Assembly (NCBI GenBank): GCA_022495995.1
Contig: JAFEMH010001460.1
Span: forward strand, 406,300 to 470,299
Length of the DNA stretch: 64,000 nucleotides
Source: Adenophora triphylla var. japonica
Lineage: Eukaryota > Streptophyta > Magnoliopsida > Asterales > Campanulaceae
Direction: 5' to 3'
Shown here: piece after piece, positions 1-10,409 of the stretch
Layout: every line of letters begins with the position of its first letter
Position numbering within the stretch: the stretch's first letter is position 1
Notes under the pieces: model-generated
Seen by the model: the letters and a program-made list of their open reading frames with translations, nothing else
What the model was told of the DNA's origin: nothing
The model's database searches: none
Position numbers and translations under genes: made by a program

Positions 1-1713
1 CTGCAAAGTTTCTAAGCTCAACACCTGTATCGATTGCGGCTAGAAAACAACGATGTGCAAAAAAGAATTTAGTGCAATTAACAAAATGTGATAAAGGATA
101 TCGAGTACCTAAAAACTTGTTTGGAGGGAGTGAACTGGACGAGGGGCTAGCTCGTATAATGTGTGTCTGAGATGTGATTAAATCATACTCGGTGCTTGTA
201 TACCGTGAGTAGGGAACCTTTGTCCATTTTACCCAACCCAAATTATCAGATGTTTCTCCATGGTTGGTGTAGGTGCTTCACTTGGAACGAACTCAGTGTT
301 AGGTGCCTCAGTGGAAGCTACAGGCACCTCATCATGCTCAAGCGACACCTCATCATGCATAAGGGACACCTCATCAGTGTGGTCATCATTCAGAAGGGGC
401 GCTTCAATGAGAATTTCAACTTCTGCGCCTCGCTCAAAAGCACCAGTATCCCAATTAACCGTTTCACCAGGACTATAAAAGATGGAATCGGGACCAATAA
501 CCTCTTCATTTGGACTATCACTTTGACCAATGAAGGGGAATTTTGATTCTACAAAAACAACATCGCGGGAGACAAATGTTTTGCATTCCTTAAAGTCATA
601 CAATAACCATCCTTTTTTGCCAAAAGGGTAACCCAAGAAAACACACTTTCAACTTCGACTAGCAAATTTATCATTATCACAACATGAATAATAGGCATAA
701 CAGAGAGAACCGAAAACCCTAATGTGTTTATAAGTGGGTGCTCTGCCAAAAATTATTTCATACGGAGTTTTTCCATGCAATAATTTTGAAGTAGTGCGAT
801 TAATCAAATACCCGACCGTCAAAACACACTCACCCCAAAATATAATTGGCAATCCAGATCAATACCATAAGGCCCGTCCTACGTTCAAAATGTGATGGTG
901 CTTTCTTTCTACTCTCACATTTTGTTGTGAAGTGCGAATACATGTGGTGTGAAACACAATTCCGTTTTCAGCAAAGTATTTTTCAAAACATGTGAATTCT
1001 TTCCGATTGTCACTTCGCACCAATTTGACACGTTTATTAAACGGACGCTCTACTATGGCAAGATAATTTTTTAAAGTGTGAGGCGCATCACTTTTTGAGT
1101 TTATCAAATATACCCACACAGCGCGAGAGCAGTCATCCACAACAGTTAAAAAGTAAGTTGCTACACACAAAGCAGGTGTCCGATAATCACCCCAAAGATT
1201 GACATGAATTAAATCAAAAATCCCTTCGTAATTGATTTCACTAGGCAAAAACTTATCTACAGTTTGTTTGGCTTTGCAATAAATTTCACAAATATCTTTA
1301 TTAGCACTATTTTGACTAACATAATGAAGCAAACTAACTACTTTACTTGATGGATGTCCCAACCGCTGATGGCATAACTCATGATTTGCAAGTTCCTTAG
1401 CGCTGCAGACTTGTGCTTCGGTAGACTTCCTCAAGTATTACAGCCCCTCGTTTTGTTCACCCGCACCATTCAATGTATTCGAGTTTCGGTCCTATATTAC
1501 ACAAAATTTGTTAGAAAATTGCACAAAATTATTTGAGTAACGAAGCAACTGAGAGACATACAACAGATTGCAATTCAATGACGGAGCATATAACACATTT
1601 TGTAGAACAAGTTTAGGCCCAATTTTAACATCGCCTTCTTTTGTGGCAATGATGTGCTTCTCATTAGGCAGTCCTACTCGACTAAATTCAATGTTACGAA
1701 CATTGTCAAGCAA
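1..1713 (-). pseudogene. copia pol fragment: GAG-pre-integrase, integrase, linker
   Basis: From 1713 downward the frame shows the end of the gag-proximal region (LQNVLYAPSL, LLYVSQLL), then the GAG-pre-integrase signature NHELCHQRLGHPS near 1380. The integrase core follows (VVDDCSRAVWVYL, VRSDNRKEF, VRVERKHHHILN) in 1250-860. The second catalytic region reads SDNRKEF where the family has SDNGxEF, so a conserved glycine is lost. The segment 850-650 (TPYEIIFGRAP, LRVFGSLCY-like) and 636-229 (GYPFGKKGWLLYD, FVSRDVVF) are the usual linker before reverse transcriptase. A last piece at 200-1 (PLSHFVNCTKFFFAHRCFLAAI) is the start of the RT-proximal region. Stops and frame changes near 1434, 860, 640 and 228 break the reading frame. 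In an active element this polyprotein would integrate and copy the element. Confidence 0.85.
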
Positions 1714-1777
1714 CGCAAGGTTTCGTGTTATATGTCAATTAACCCCACTATCCACTAGCCAATGCTCATCATTCATT

Positions 1778-2573
1778 TTAGCATTCCATGTGCTCATTAC
1801 TTTTAACATTGGTCTGCACTATGACATTGAAACTATTCCACTGTTCACTTATGAAGCCCAAGATTTGATCTGGCTCAACATCTTCCATCTCTGTGCCATC
1901 ATCATTATTCACTTGTATAGTGTTGGCTCGAGTGGTTAAAGACTCGCGCCCTCTCGCTACTTCAGCGGTTGCCATAACATTCTGCCCTCTCTCTCCCTTT
2001 CCATTTCGTGAGGATTGCTCCAGATATCCCACAAGCTTGAAACATGAGTTGTCTTCGTGTCCCTTTTTCTTGTAATGTCAACAAGTAACATTCCCCATCT
2101 CTATGCACTCCCCCTGGATTTCGGACCCCAGTGTTGGTGCGCACCACAAAGCTCATAGGTTCTGAGTACTTCTCTCACACGCTCCCTTTGACACGCTCCT
2201 CTCTCACCACCGTTAAATAAAATTTGTTTATGTTGGGAAGAGTCTCTGATTTCTAAATATTTGATTTTACATTCTTGAACTTAGGTGTCTCAAGTCCCAT
2301 AACAAACTGATGCACTCGTTCCTGCTCCCTTCGTTGAATGAGCCTCAAGTTGATCTCACATTTGCATCTGGTGCAAGAACACGTCGGAACCTTGTTATAG
2401 TCATTCAATTCATCCCAAAACTTCTTAATCTAACCATAATAAGTAGCCACGCTTCGTTCTACTGTTGCTTACAATTGGCTAGGACACATTTAATATGTTC
2501 CACCCTTGGCCCATTCTCAACCGAGAATCTCTGCTACAAGTCGTCCCAAAAAATCATTGCCTCTTCCACGTAA
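1778..2573 (-). pseudogene. copia gag remnant
   Basis: Minus-strand frames from about 2570 to 1778 give copia gag-like pieces (KCVLANCKQQ, LRTYELCGAHQ, QACGISG) separated by many stops and frame changes. They lie directly upstream of the GAG-pre-integrase region, where gag and the zinc knuckle belong. No intact CCHC knuckle is visible. The assignment rests mainly on position and partial similarity, so it is less certain than the integrase. The 5' part of gag and the LTR are missing at the junction with the E1 LTR. Confidence 0.5.
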
Positions 2574-2625
2574 GTCACCGTGGATCAAAGATTTGGTCCA
2601 ATGGTGTTAAAGATCAATGACACCA

Positions 2626-3569
2626 CCATCTTCAATTCCCCCAATTCACCTAAATTCACCCACTAATACTTGGATCCTCCTTCCATCAATCCAATCCAGT
2701 TCAGTTCGTCCCAGAAGCAGTTGTAGAAGGGTTCTATACGAAACTTGGTATAGGATTCGTGGAATCATCAAGGGTAACACTCCAAATCCTTCATCTCTCT
2801 CTTACTTTGCAATTTCTATAATTCAATCTCATTATCTCCATCTGATCTCAGTAATTCGACCCCATCCGTCGTGATTACTGAGATCCAATCGCAATATCTC
2901 TGTTTAATATCATTGTTTTGCATAATTGAGTGTTCATGATTTTATCCTTGTGGGAATTGGTGTTTAAGTCCCAAGGGAGTGTGGATCTCTCCATATCCAC
3001 ACTCCCTGGGTTGAATTGTTATTATTGTTCATTCTGAAGCTAATCTGATTGTATAGTTAGATCTGTGTTGGCTGTTTGTTCTTCTGTGTTCAAGCTGTGA
3101 GGTATCTGCATACATACATCCTGTATCACGCGACACATCGCGCTTGGTTGATCCTGTGTCACGCGACACATTTAGCCATGCAGGTCATTTGTCACGCAAC
3201 ACTCTATGTCTGTTTGCAGACACCATTTTCCAATTGTAATCTGTTTTGATCTGTGTATATGGGATGTGGCCTCCCTAACCAAATGGCTCACAAGTTGTAA
3301 GATCTCAGTTCATATCAATAAAATTCATGTTTACCACATTTGTTTATTATCATTGCTTGCACATACTTTGGATTATTTGGATGTTTAGTTAGAAAGACTC
3401 GTCTACGGACGAGGCGTGTTGGGTGAGCTCTCGGTTCTTCCCAACACATAACCTGAGCCCCGGACCCGTTTTCTCTCTCAAAGGTTTTTCAAAGTGTACC
3501 TTAAAACATGGCGTGGCGACTCCTATTTTTCATCATCGAAATCCAAAATTTCGGGCGAGCGCACATTCA
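2626..3569 (+). repeat. E1 5' LTR, 5'-truncated
   Basis: It is collinear with 14694-15639 of the 3' LTR, from CCATCTTCAATTCCCCC to GCGAGCGCACATTCA. The first roughly 470 bp, holding the promoter, are missing, and copia sequence abuts directly. Palindromic TGTCACGCGACA motifs occur at about 3123, 3157 and 3190. Confidence 0.85.
3398..3447 (+). other. U5 double hairpin, 5' LTR copy of E1
   Basis: Two adjacent inverted repeats lie about 125 nt before the PBS. Hairpin A at 3398-3413 is CTCGTC-TACG-GACGAG. Hairpin B pairs GTGTTGGG (3416-3423) with CCCAACAC (3440-3447) across a 16-nt loop. They are conserved in E2, E3 and the solo LTR. Confidence 0.65.
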
Positions 3570-3570
3570 G

Positions 3571-3589
3571 TGGCGACTCCGCTGGGGAC
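3571..3589 (+). promoter_or_regulatory. primer-binding site of E1
   Basis: TGGCGACTCCGCTGGGGAC lies one base after the LTR end. It starts with TGG, complementary to a tRNA CCA end, and the form is known from Ogre/Tat elements (arginine tRNA). The same 19-mer, with at most one change, follows the E2 and E3 LTRs. Confidence 0.85.
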
Positions 3590-4881
3590 TACACTTTTTG
3601 AAAACTTGTTTTTCAAAATTAAGAGGGTCAAACTTTCGTTCAATGAAACATCCGACATATCCATCTTTGTGTGCATCTTTGATGATCTTTTGTGGTACAT
3701 GCATCTTATTGCATTATGAGACTTGTGAGCCTTTTGTGGTCTTCTTATGCTATTCTGTTATGGTCTATTGTATTGCTTTGTCCTTAGCCATAGGAAGGCA
3801 GGGGCTGAATTTCATTTGCAGGGTTTCTGGTTCAGTGACTGATCAAGTCATGCGACAGCTTTGTTCCATGCTGTCCTGTGTCACGCGATAGGATTGGTCA
3901 CTGAACAGTCTTCAGTTGCTAGTTTGAGGGCAGTCCCTTGAATCAAATTTTGCGCAGTTGATTGTTGTACCCCTTGTCCCTGTGAGAGTGTGTGTGTTTT
4001 CTCTTTATTTTTTACTTTTCAAAATAGAATAAAAATAATAATAAAAAATTCGTTTTCATTAATAAAAGAACATAGTCATCCGCACACTACACCACATAGA
4101 TTTAGAATCCTCGGACGGTGATGTATGTCGCCTACGCTTGAGCGCCTAATATCAAACCTATCCCCCTAGTGCGTTATAGGTGGCGCCACACTTGAAGCTT
4201 ACCCACGGTTGGTTTTGATACAACATTTTGAAATCACATTAAAATGAATTGTCTTGAAATTTACGATAGGTCCTTATACCTTTCCCAAAACCTTGCACCT
4301 TGTGGGCATGTTGCCAATGCAACATGGTTTCACGTGGGGACATGTCACTCTCGTGACGTGTCCTAACGAGAGATCATGCCGCATTGTCACCGTGCACCGA
4401 CGAGAGGTCATGCCGGATTTTTCTTTGAAATTTTCAAGAATACCCGTTATGCTGCCCAAATTTTCCCAGAAATTTTGACCACCTCTCCATCCCATACGGT
4501 CCTTAGGTCTTGTTTAGGTATCATCACCTATTATTAATTTCAATGCAAAGCATTTGGTGTAATTTGAATGTTGCGTCTTTAGGTTTCCCCGAGGTGTAGA
4601 TTGCGTAAATAAAGGCTTATCCTTTCCCAACCTTATGTAGGATTTAAAATACCGATTTATACTTGAATATAAATAAATTGTTTGCGCAAGTCCGTCCTTC
4701 TTCTCCTTTCCCTCTCCCGTACTTCCTCAAAGTCTTCTTCCTCCACTACCTTATAAATCCGTATCTACCCTCTGTAGTTGTGACAAGTTGGGTGCGTGCT
4801 CCGGCCTCCAGTGTTCGTTGGATTCTTGTCTCCAAAGTAGTTGCAGTTCTTGCGAAGATCTCCCCTGTTCTGATATTTGAG
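3590..4881 (+). other. E1 leader, non-coding
   Basis: This is the untranslated stretch between PBS and gag. Short open frames are not conserved with the E2 or E3 leaders. Around 4070-4200 and 4320-4430 it resembles the E2 leader (the CTAGTGCGTTATAGGTGG area and GAGAGGTCATGCC repeats also seen near 28915-28960). Two more degraded palindromes (near 3847 and 3880) occur here. I see no gene. Confidence 0.6.
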
Positions 4882-7766
4882 ATGTCTGGAGCAAAAGATA
4901 TGTCCTCCGCTCAGTCTGGGAGTCCTCTTACTTCGGGTCAGTTGGATATAAATGATTTGTCAGTAGTAGAGTTGCGAGCCGCTCTTGAGGCTGCCATGGT
5001 TCGTGAATGCAGAGCTCAGCTGCTTGCCCAAGTTGCTAAAGCTCGAGAAGAAGAAACGCACGCTAGGTTTGTAGAAGCGATGCGCGTCCGAGGGATAAAA
5101 ATAATTCATCATGAAGATGGGTCGTACGAAGAGATCATTGGTGCTAGTAGTGTTGAGCATGTAACTATGAAAGGGATAAATGAGGATGAGCAAGATAAGA
5201 TTCTTCCCCCGACACCTCAAGTGGTCCAAACTCAGATTCAAGGTGGACAACCGATCCCCGAGGCTTTTAGTTCTCCTAATCATTTTGGGTTGCAGAGTCA
5301 GTATCAGCAAGATTCCCAAGGATCATGTCATTATGTGAACAGCTATTTCAACCAGAAGGGATCGCTGCCGTTCCACTCTGACCAAACTCCTCTTCAAGGA
5401 AGTGTTTCTCAATCACCAATGAGTTCATATGGCTTCAACTCATCATCTCTGCAAGATCAGCGTTCAGGACCAGCCTCATACGTGACTGTGAATCAAATGT
5501 CTTTCATTCCTGCCGTGAATCCTATCCAGAAAGGGGCGCCAATACCCGGGTCCTCTCTAAAGATAGCACAGATGGAAAGGAAGAAACAGTAATGGGGTGA
5601 TTTGGGAATGCCTATGAATCAATTCCTCAAGGTTTTGGTGAGCAGAGGACTGGTTCAGCCACTAGTCAATTATAGCCCTCCTCATAACAACATAAAGCTG
5701 GACCCAAGCAAGTATTGCTACTATCACCGATATCCTGGCCATACCACTCATGAATGCAGACAATTGAGGGTGATCATTGAATGCGCGCTCGCCCGAAAAA
5801 TTTTTGGTTTAGAATAGAAAATGAAGGAGCCGCCACGCCATGCTTTGAGAGGTGCACTTTGAAAAACCTTTTGAAAGAGAATGGGTCCGGGGGTCAGGTT
5901 ACGTGTTGGAAAGAACCGAGAGTTCACCCAACACGCCTCGTCCGTAGACGAGTCTTTCTAATTTAGACATCCAAATAATTCAAATAATGTGCAAACGATG
6001 ATAACAGCCAAATGCGATAAACATGAGTTTTATTGAATAGATGAGATTATTACAACTTGTAGACCAATTGTTCAGGGAGGCCACATCCCATTACAGCAAG
6101 GAAAACATATTACAAATGAAACCTAGTCTTCTGTAAAGGACCATTTATGTCACGTGACACAGGACTCCTCATGTCCAAATATGTCGCGTGACACCAATAG
6201 TCACCTTGCAGAGACTTACAACACTCATATTACAAAAGCTTCTAATGAACACAAAAGCACAGTCACAAACTAGATCTGAACATTAAACAACATGAACATA
6301 CAACTAAATGCTAAGCTAACTAGCTAAATCAACTTACAACTGAAGAATGGTCCCTGCCGATGGGCACGATGTGTCGCGTGACACAGGACTCCTCATGTCC
6401 AAATGTGTCGCGTGACACAGGTTTACTATCTGCAGGAACCTTACAAACTGAGAATCAGATTCAACAGATGCTCAAACAGATCAATCAATTATACCAGAAT
6501 CAATAAGAATAACATGAATTAGATACGAATCAACCAGAGGAGTGTGGATATGCGAGATCCACACTCCTTTGACATCCAAATTGCAACAATAAGCAGATCA
6601 CATCATGAACATGCAATTGGACTCAAGCAAACACGATTTAAACAGAGAGATTGCAGTTGCCACTTGATAATCTGAGGCAGATGGAGCCTGATTATCAAGT
6701 GGAGAAGAAGGAAGCACAACAAAACAAATAGATGAGAGAGAGAGGGAGAGAGATATGTTACCCTTGTAGTCCTCAACTTCTACACCAAGTTAGGTGCAGA
6801 AGCCTTCGATTCAGCTTCTGAAGTGGAGATCTAGGCACGAACTGAGAGCTAGATTGGAGAATTCAAGGTGTTTGGGGAAGTATGAGGGTAATTGGGTTGA
6901 AGGTGTTTGAAGGATGAGGGAATTAGAGAGGAATTGGGTAGTTTTTGGTGAGGGAGGAGGAGAGAGAGAGGTTCTGGGGCAATTTGTGCAGAGTGACGTT
7001 AGGGGGTCGAAATTGGGATCCAAAACTGAGAGGGGTAGGGTCTTATTTATAGCTGCTGATCATGGTCATCTTATGTCGCACGGCACTCTGTAACCACTTT
7101 CCAAGGCTTCGAGTTGTCGCGTGACAGGAGGTGCCACCAACCGTTTTTGGCGCCAAATCTGATTCTGGAACCTTCTTGGATAATACCTGAAAAGTCCAAA
7201 ACAGATTTATTCCTTTTAGGTCCCTTGGCATGAGCAAAGTACAAAAAAGTACTTCCTTCGCGAGAAACATATGAAATGTTTCCGGAAGTCTCAGAATGGA
7301 CCGAGAATTTACCAAAACGCCCCTAAATGCACTTTTATCATATTAAAATGCACCTGGAAAGGTTGCGAATTGTATTGGCGTACTTACAATCATCCAGGAA
7401 CTCATTGACGAAGGGAAGATCGAAATGGGCTCCCATGAGGAAAGTGGTGTCCAGAATCGTGGTCGGTTTCCACCGTGCAAACAACGAGAATTTGATGACC
7501 TTGGGATAACAACCGAGGAAGCTTTCAACGGGTTGATGCGAAGAGGAATGATCAAGTTGCTTGATAATTACCATCCCACCAAGCCCAATCCGGATCTGGA
7601 TCGCAGCAAGTATTTCTTTTATCATCAATACCCTGGCCATGTAACCAATGATTGCACCCTTCTAAAAGTACTCATTCAAAAGATGGTTGATGAAGGCAGG
7701 ATTGAGAAAGCTCCTCCCAAAGTGATTTCCAATCCTTTTACACAATTCCAAGGACATCCCATGTGA
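4882..7766 (+). pseudogene. E1 gag remnant, split by a solo LTR
   Basis: The chosen start is the ATG at 4882 (MSGAKDMSSAQ), matching the position of the E2 and E3 gag starts. An upstream in-frame ATG also exists at 4663. The N-terminal part has the conserved pattern RGIKIIHHEDGSYEEI. A TAA near 5590 ends the frame, and the central gag core present in E2 and E3 (FRMPxxxxF...LRWFLxxKP) is absent. A C-terminal CHHC module, CYYHRYPGHTTHEC, follows at about 5713-5757. The frame is then cut at 5777 by the inverted solo LTR and resumes at 7389 (ELIDEGKIEMG). A second CHHC-like module follows at 7610-7655 (FFYHQYPGHVTNDC), whose first Cys is Phe. So gag lost its core, gained a duplicated C-terminal module and was then interrupted. 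It would have formed the particle shell. Confidence 0.8.
5778..7388 (-). repeat. inverted solo LTR of the E1 family
   Basis: This 1611 bp piece is the reverse complement of an E1-type LTR, from TGTAAGTACG (7388) to GAGCGCGCATTCA (5778). It is flanked by the 5 bp direct repeat ATCAT at 5773-5777 and 7389-7393, so the boundaries are exact. No internal sequence is present, so unequal recombination has left a solo LTR. It retains a TATA box (7051 downward), six palindromic motifs (6148, 6182, 6372, 6406, 7074, 7115) and the U5 double hairpin. It lies inside E1 gag. Confidence 0.95.
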
Positions 7767-10409
7767 AGAAGTCAGTCAGTCAATCGTCGTATGATCTAGA
7801 TTGTTTTTATTTTTGATAGCAAATGTTTCTTTTATAATTTGAGTCTACTACATCCATGTTATGAGTCTTTTTATTTCAATAATAAAAATATTTGTTTCTA
7901 TTCTTGCTAGACTCGAGGCATCACTAGCACGCCCACGTTACACTCAATTGAAATGGTTTTATTCTACATGATCACTTGTGCTGCTCAATTACTAATGCTT
8001 TCAAATGATTAATGTTTAAATTGATTGGATTGAGAAAATTGACTGATATCATTCTCAAATTGGGGCTTACCAACTCCCATCTTTCATCTCACATGCTCAC
8101 AATTATTTCACCATATTCATCGTTCGCCGCCCAATGGATTTGCATTAGTCTTTCTCAAATTAGCTCTAGCGAGCAACGCGGCCTTAATCTCGTTTAGACC
8201 ATCCAGTATGGACTGTGGCTGAAACCTTTCACCCTTAGGAAAACCATCACCTTACCCTCACCAAACAATATCCCATCATTTCATGATCGGCGCGCTTTGA
8301 AACCCGTCTAACCTTCTCCAGAAGAAGAGGGACTATCCTTGAGGCTCCCGCGATGCAAAAAAAAAAAAGATTGACCATCTCCAAGTTCAAAAAATGGCAG
8401 AATGAAGTGATCCACCCCGGGGACTAGCTGAAGTTCTCTCTCGAAAACAGAATTGGAAGAAAGAGAAGAATAAAAAAGAAGAAAGAAAAAAGAGGATAAA
8501 AAGAAGAGAGCCTAGTCCCTAGTAAAAGCAAAAGTCAAAGGATCAAGTCATTACTCAAAGGGAGCCTTAGCATGAATAAAGAGACAGCGCGGATGTTCCC
8601 TCGCCATTACCTCTAACTAACCCCAAGCCATCCTCTCGCTTTTAGAGGATGATCCCCTTACCATTACCCTTACCTTTGGCCAAAGTCAGAAATTTGACCT
8701 CCCATTCTTAGAGGCAAACAAATTCCCTTGCCTTAGAAACCCCAAACACATCCCCAAAAAGCCAACCTCTCATCTTTAGAGGTTCAGTCAGAAAAAAGCC
8801 CAGCCGACCTCTCATCTTAAGAGGTCACAATATTCCAAATCACCCAAAGGCCGATTGAAACCCTAAAACCCAGTTGCAGTTCCTACCGGATAGTAGTTTC
8901 GTGTTTAATCTCTTCAAGGGCCAAATCAGATTAATGCTGTGTTGCTTAAACTGGAGCCAAATCCATCCCGGCTCAAAGGATCATCAATCGAAGATTGTGC
9001 AAATTCCATCCGTTCATTCGACGTTTCATGTGAGCATATTTCATTTCCCCTCCGCAAATACTTCCCGCGAACGTCCCACTGGGGACTTCGCATCCTTGTC
9101 CCTCATTGACACTCCAAAGAGACTTGTGCGTCAACTCTCTAGAGCTTAGAAAGCCCGATCTCCTCAAAGACCGTTCCTATACACTTTCCATCCTTCGGAG
9201 TTCGATTCGCGATACCATGTAGTTTTCTCCTCATGATTAATTGAAACATTTGTTCATATCAGGATTGGTGTTTGAATAACCCGAACATCAACAATGGGTT
9301 TTAAGCAGCCTTGTGATCATCACAAATAAGATAAGTTTTCAAGTTTCTCGACAAGTCTTCCTTCCTACATCTTAGGAATATAGAGATAAACACCGTCTTT
9401 CTGTCAGGCAGGGGTTTCCATACACTTTCCACACCTTGCAATGATTATGCTCTCCCAAAAGAGTCAAACCCAAAAGCGAGTGTGTCAAAATCAGGATTCA
9501 GTCTACCTTCGAAAGATGTGCCCCTGCACGTAAACATTTCTGAGTCTTGTCCGTCGATTGATTGACTGAAGTTTGAAGATAATCTCTCCCTTGGCTGCAT
9601 GATGTTTTATCCGCAATGTGGCTGCATATCCAACTGGGGCTTGGTCAAGAAAAAAGAAGATTGATGTGTGCATTTGTGCAAATACTGGGGCTTGCTTTAT
9701 AATCTCGATCCTTGGGAATGGATCTGTATTTGAAGCCTACTTCATGATGGGGCTGCTGAATTTCTTACCTTAAGCAAAGGGGAGAGGTCTTGAGGCAATA
9801 TGAAAGCTTAATTGGGAAAGACTATCAGTTTGACTTGTTGTGTCACGCGACACAATATGCCACAGGAGTCCTGGGTCGTGCGACACCTTAGGCCTCACAT
9901 CAGACATCAGTAATCTGCAATCTGTTCTGTTCCAGGGCACACCCCGACTTGTCCCAAGCTGCAAACAGTCAGTGTTCACCCTGTAAGCATCTCGAGAGAG
10001 GGCTCATTCATCCATACACATACAACTACCATTCCATATACACATTCCACAAAGTCAAATCATTCAAGCCATTCATATCAATATAAAAACCTACTCCATT
10101 CATTCTCATTCATCCAAACATTGAACTCGGGCAAATAACAAAGCTAATAATAATAATGTATTAAGTTCAAAGTAGTGCGTAGCAAATAGTTTATACAAAA
10201 AGATTGTTTGTTTGTTTCCTTCATGGGGTACAATAATCAAAAGGGCTGCAATTTGGTCAAAGATGCTACTCTGAGCCATCACCATCAGAAGCGTTATCAC
10301 CATCATCATCCTCGGAACTGTCATCGTCATCATCAGCACCCTCGCTATCCTCTCCATCTGCATCATCCTCCTCAGCCTGTGAATGATCCGGATCAATAAC
10401 AGGACCTTG
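7767..10409 (+). other. E1 internal non-coding region
   Basis: No credible gene. It is collinear with 31632-34330 of E2 (GCTAGACTCGAGGCATCAC near 7905, GGCCAAAGTCAGAAATTTGACCTC near 8680, CCACTGGGGACTTCGC near 9077), so it is an inherited part of both families. It holds repeated TTTTAGAGG-type patches near 8640-8830 and two palindromic motifs at 9841 and 9874. In intact relatives this span would hold pol. Confidence 0.7.

Larger units (their letters stand above)
1..2625 (-). mobile_element. Ty1/copia retrotransposon remnant, truncated
   Basis: Reading right to left, the minus strand carries broken gag, GAG-pre-integrase, integrase core and the linker leading to reverse transcriptase, which is the copia domain order. 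The element is cut on the left by the window edge, before reverse transcriptase, and on the right at about 2626, where sequence homologous to the E1 LTR begins abruptly. No LTR of its own is visible. Many stops and frameshifts show it is old and inactive. Confidence 0.85.

Noticed and set aside
4254..4495. Small frames in the E1 leader on both strands
   Set aside because: Not conserved in E2 or E3 leaders and without domain signals.
10208..10399. Plus-strand His-rich frame
   Set aside because: It is the complement of the acidic tail exon and 3' flank of the antisense PMD gene (GAT-rich codons read backward).
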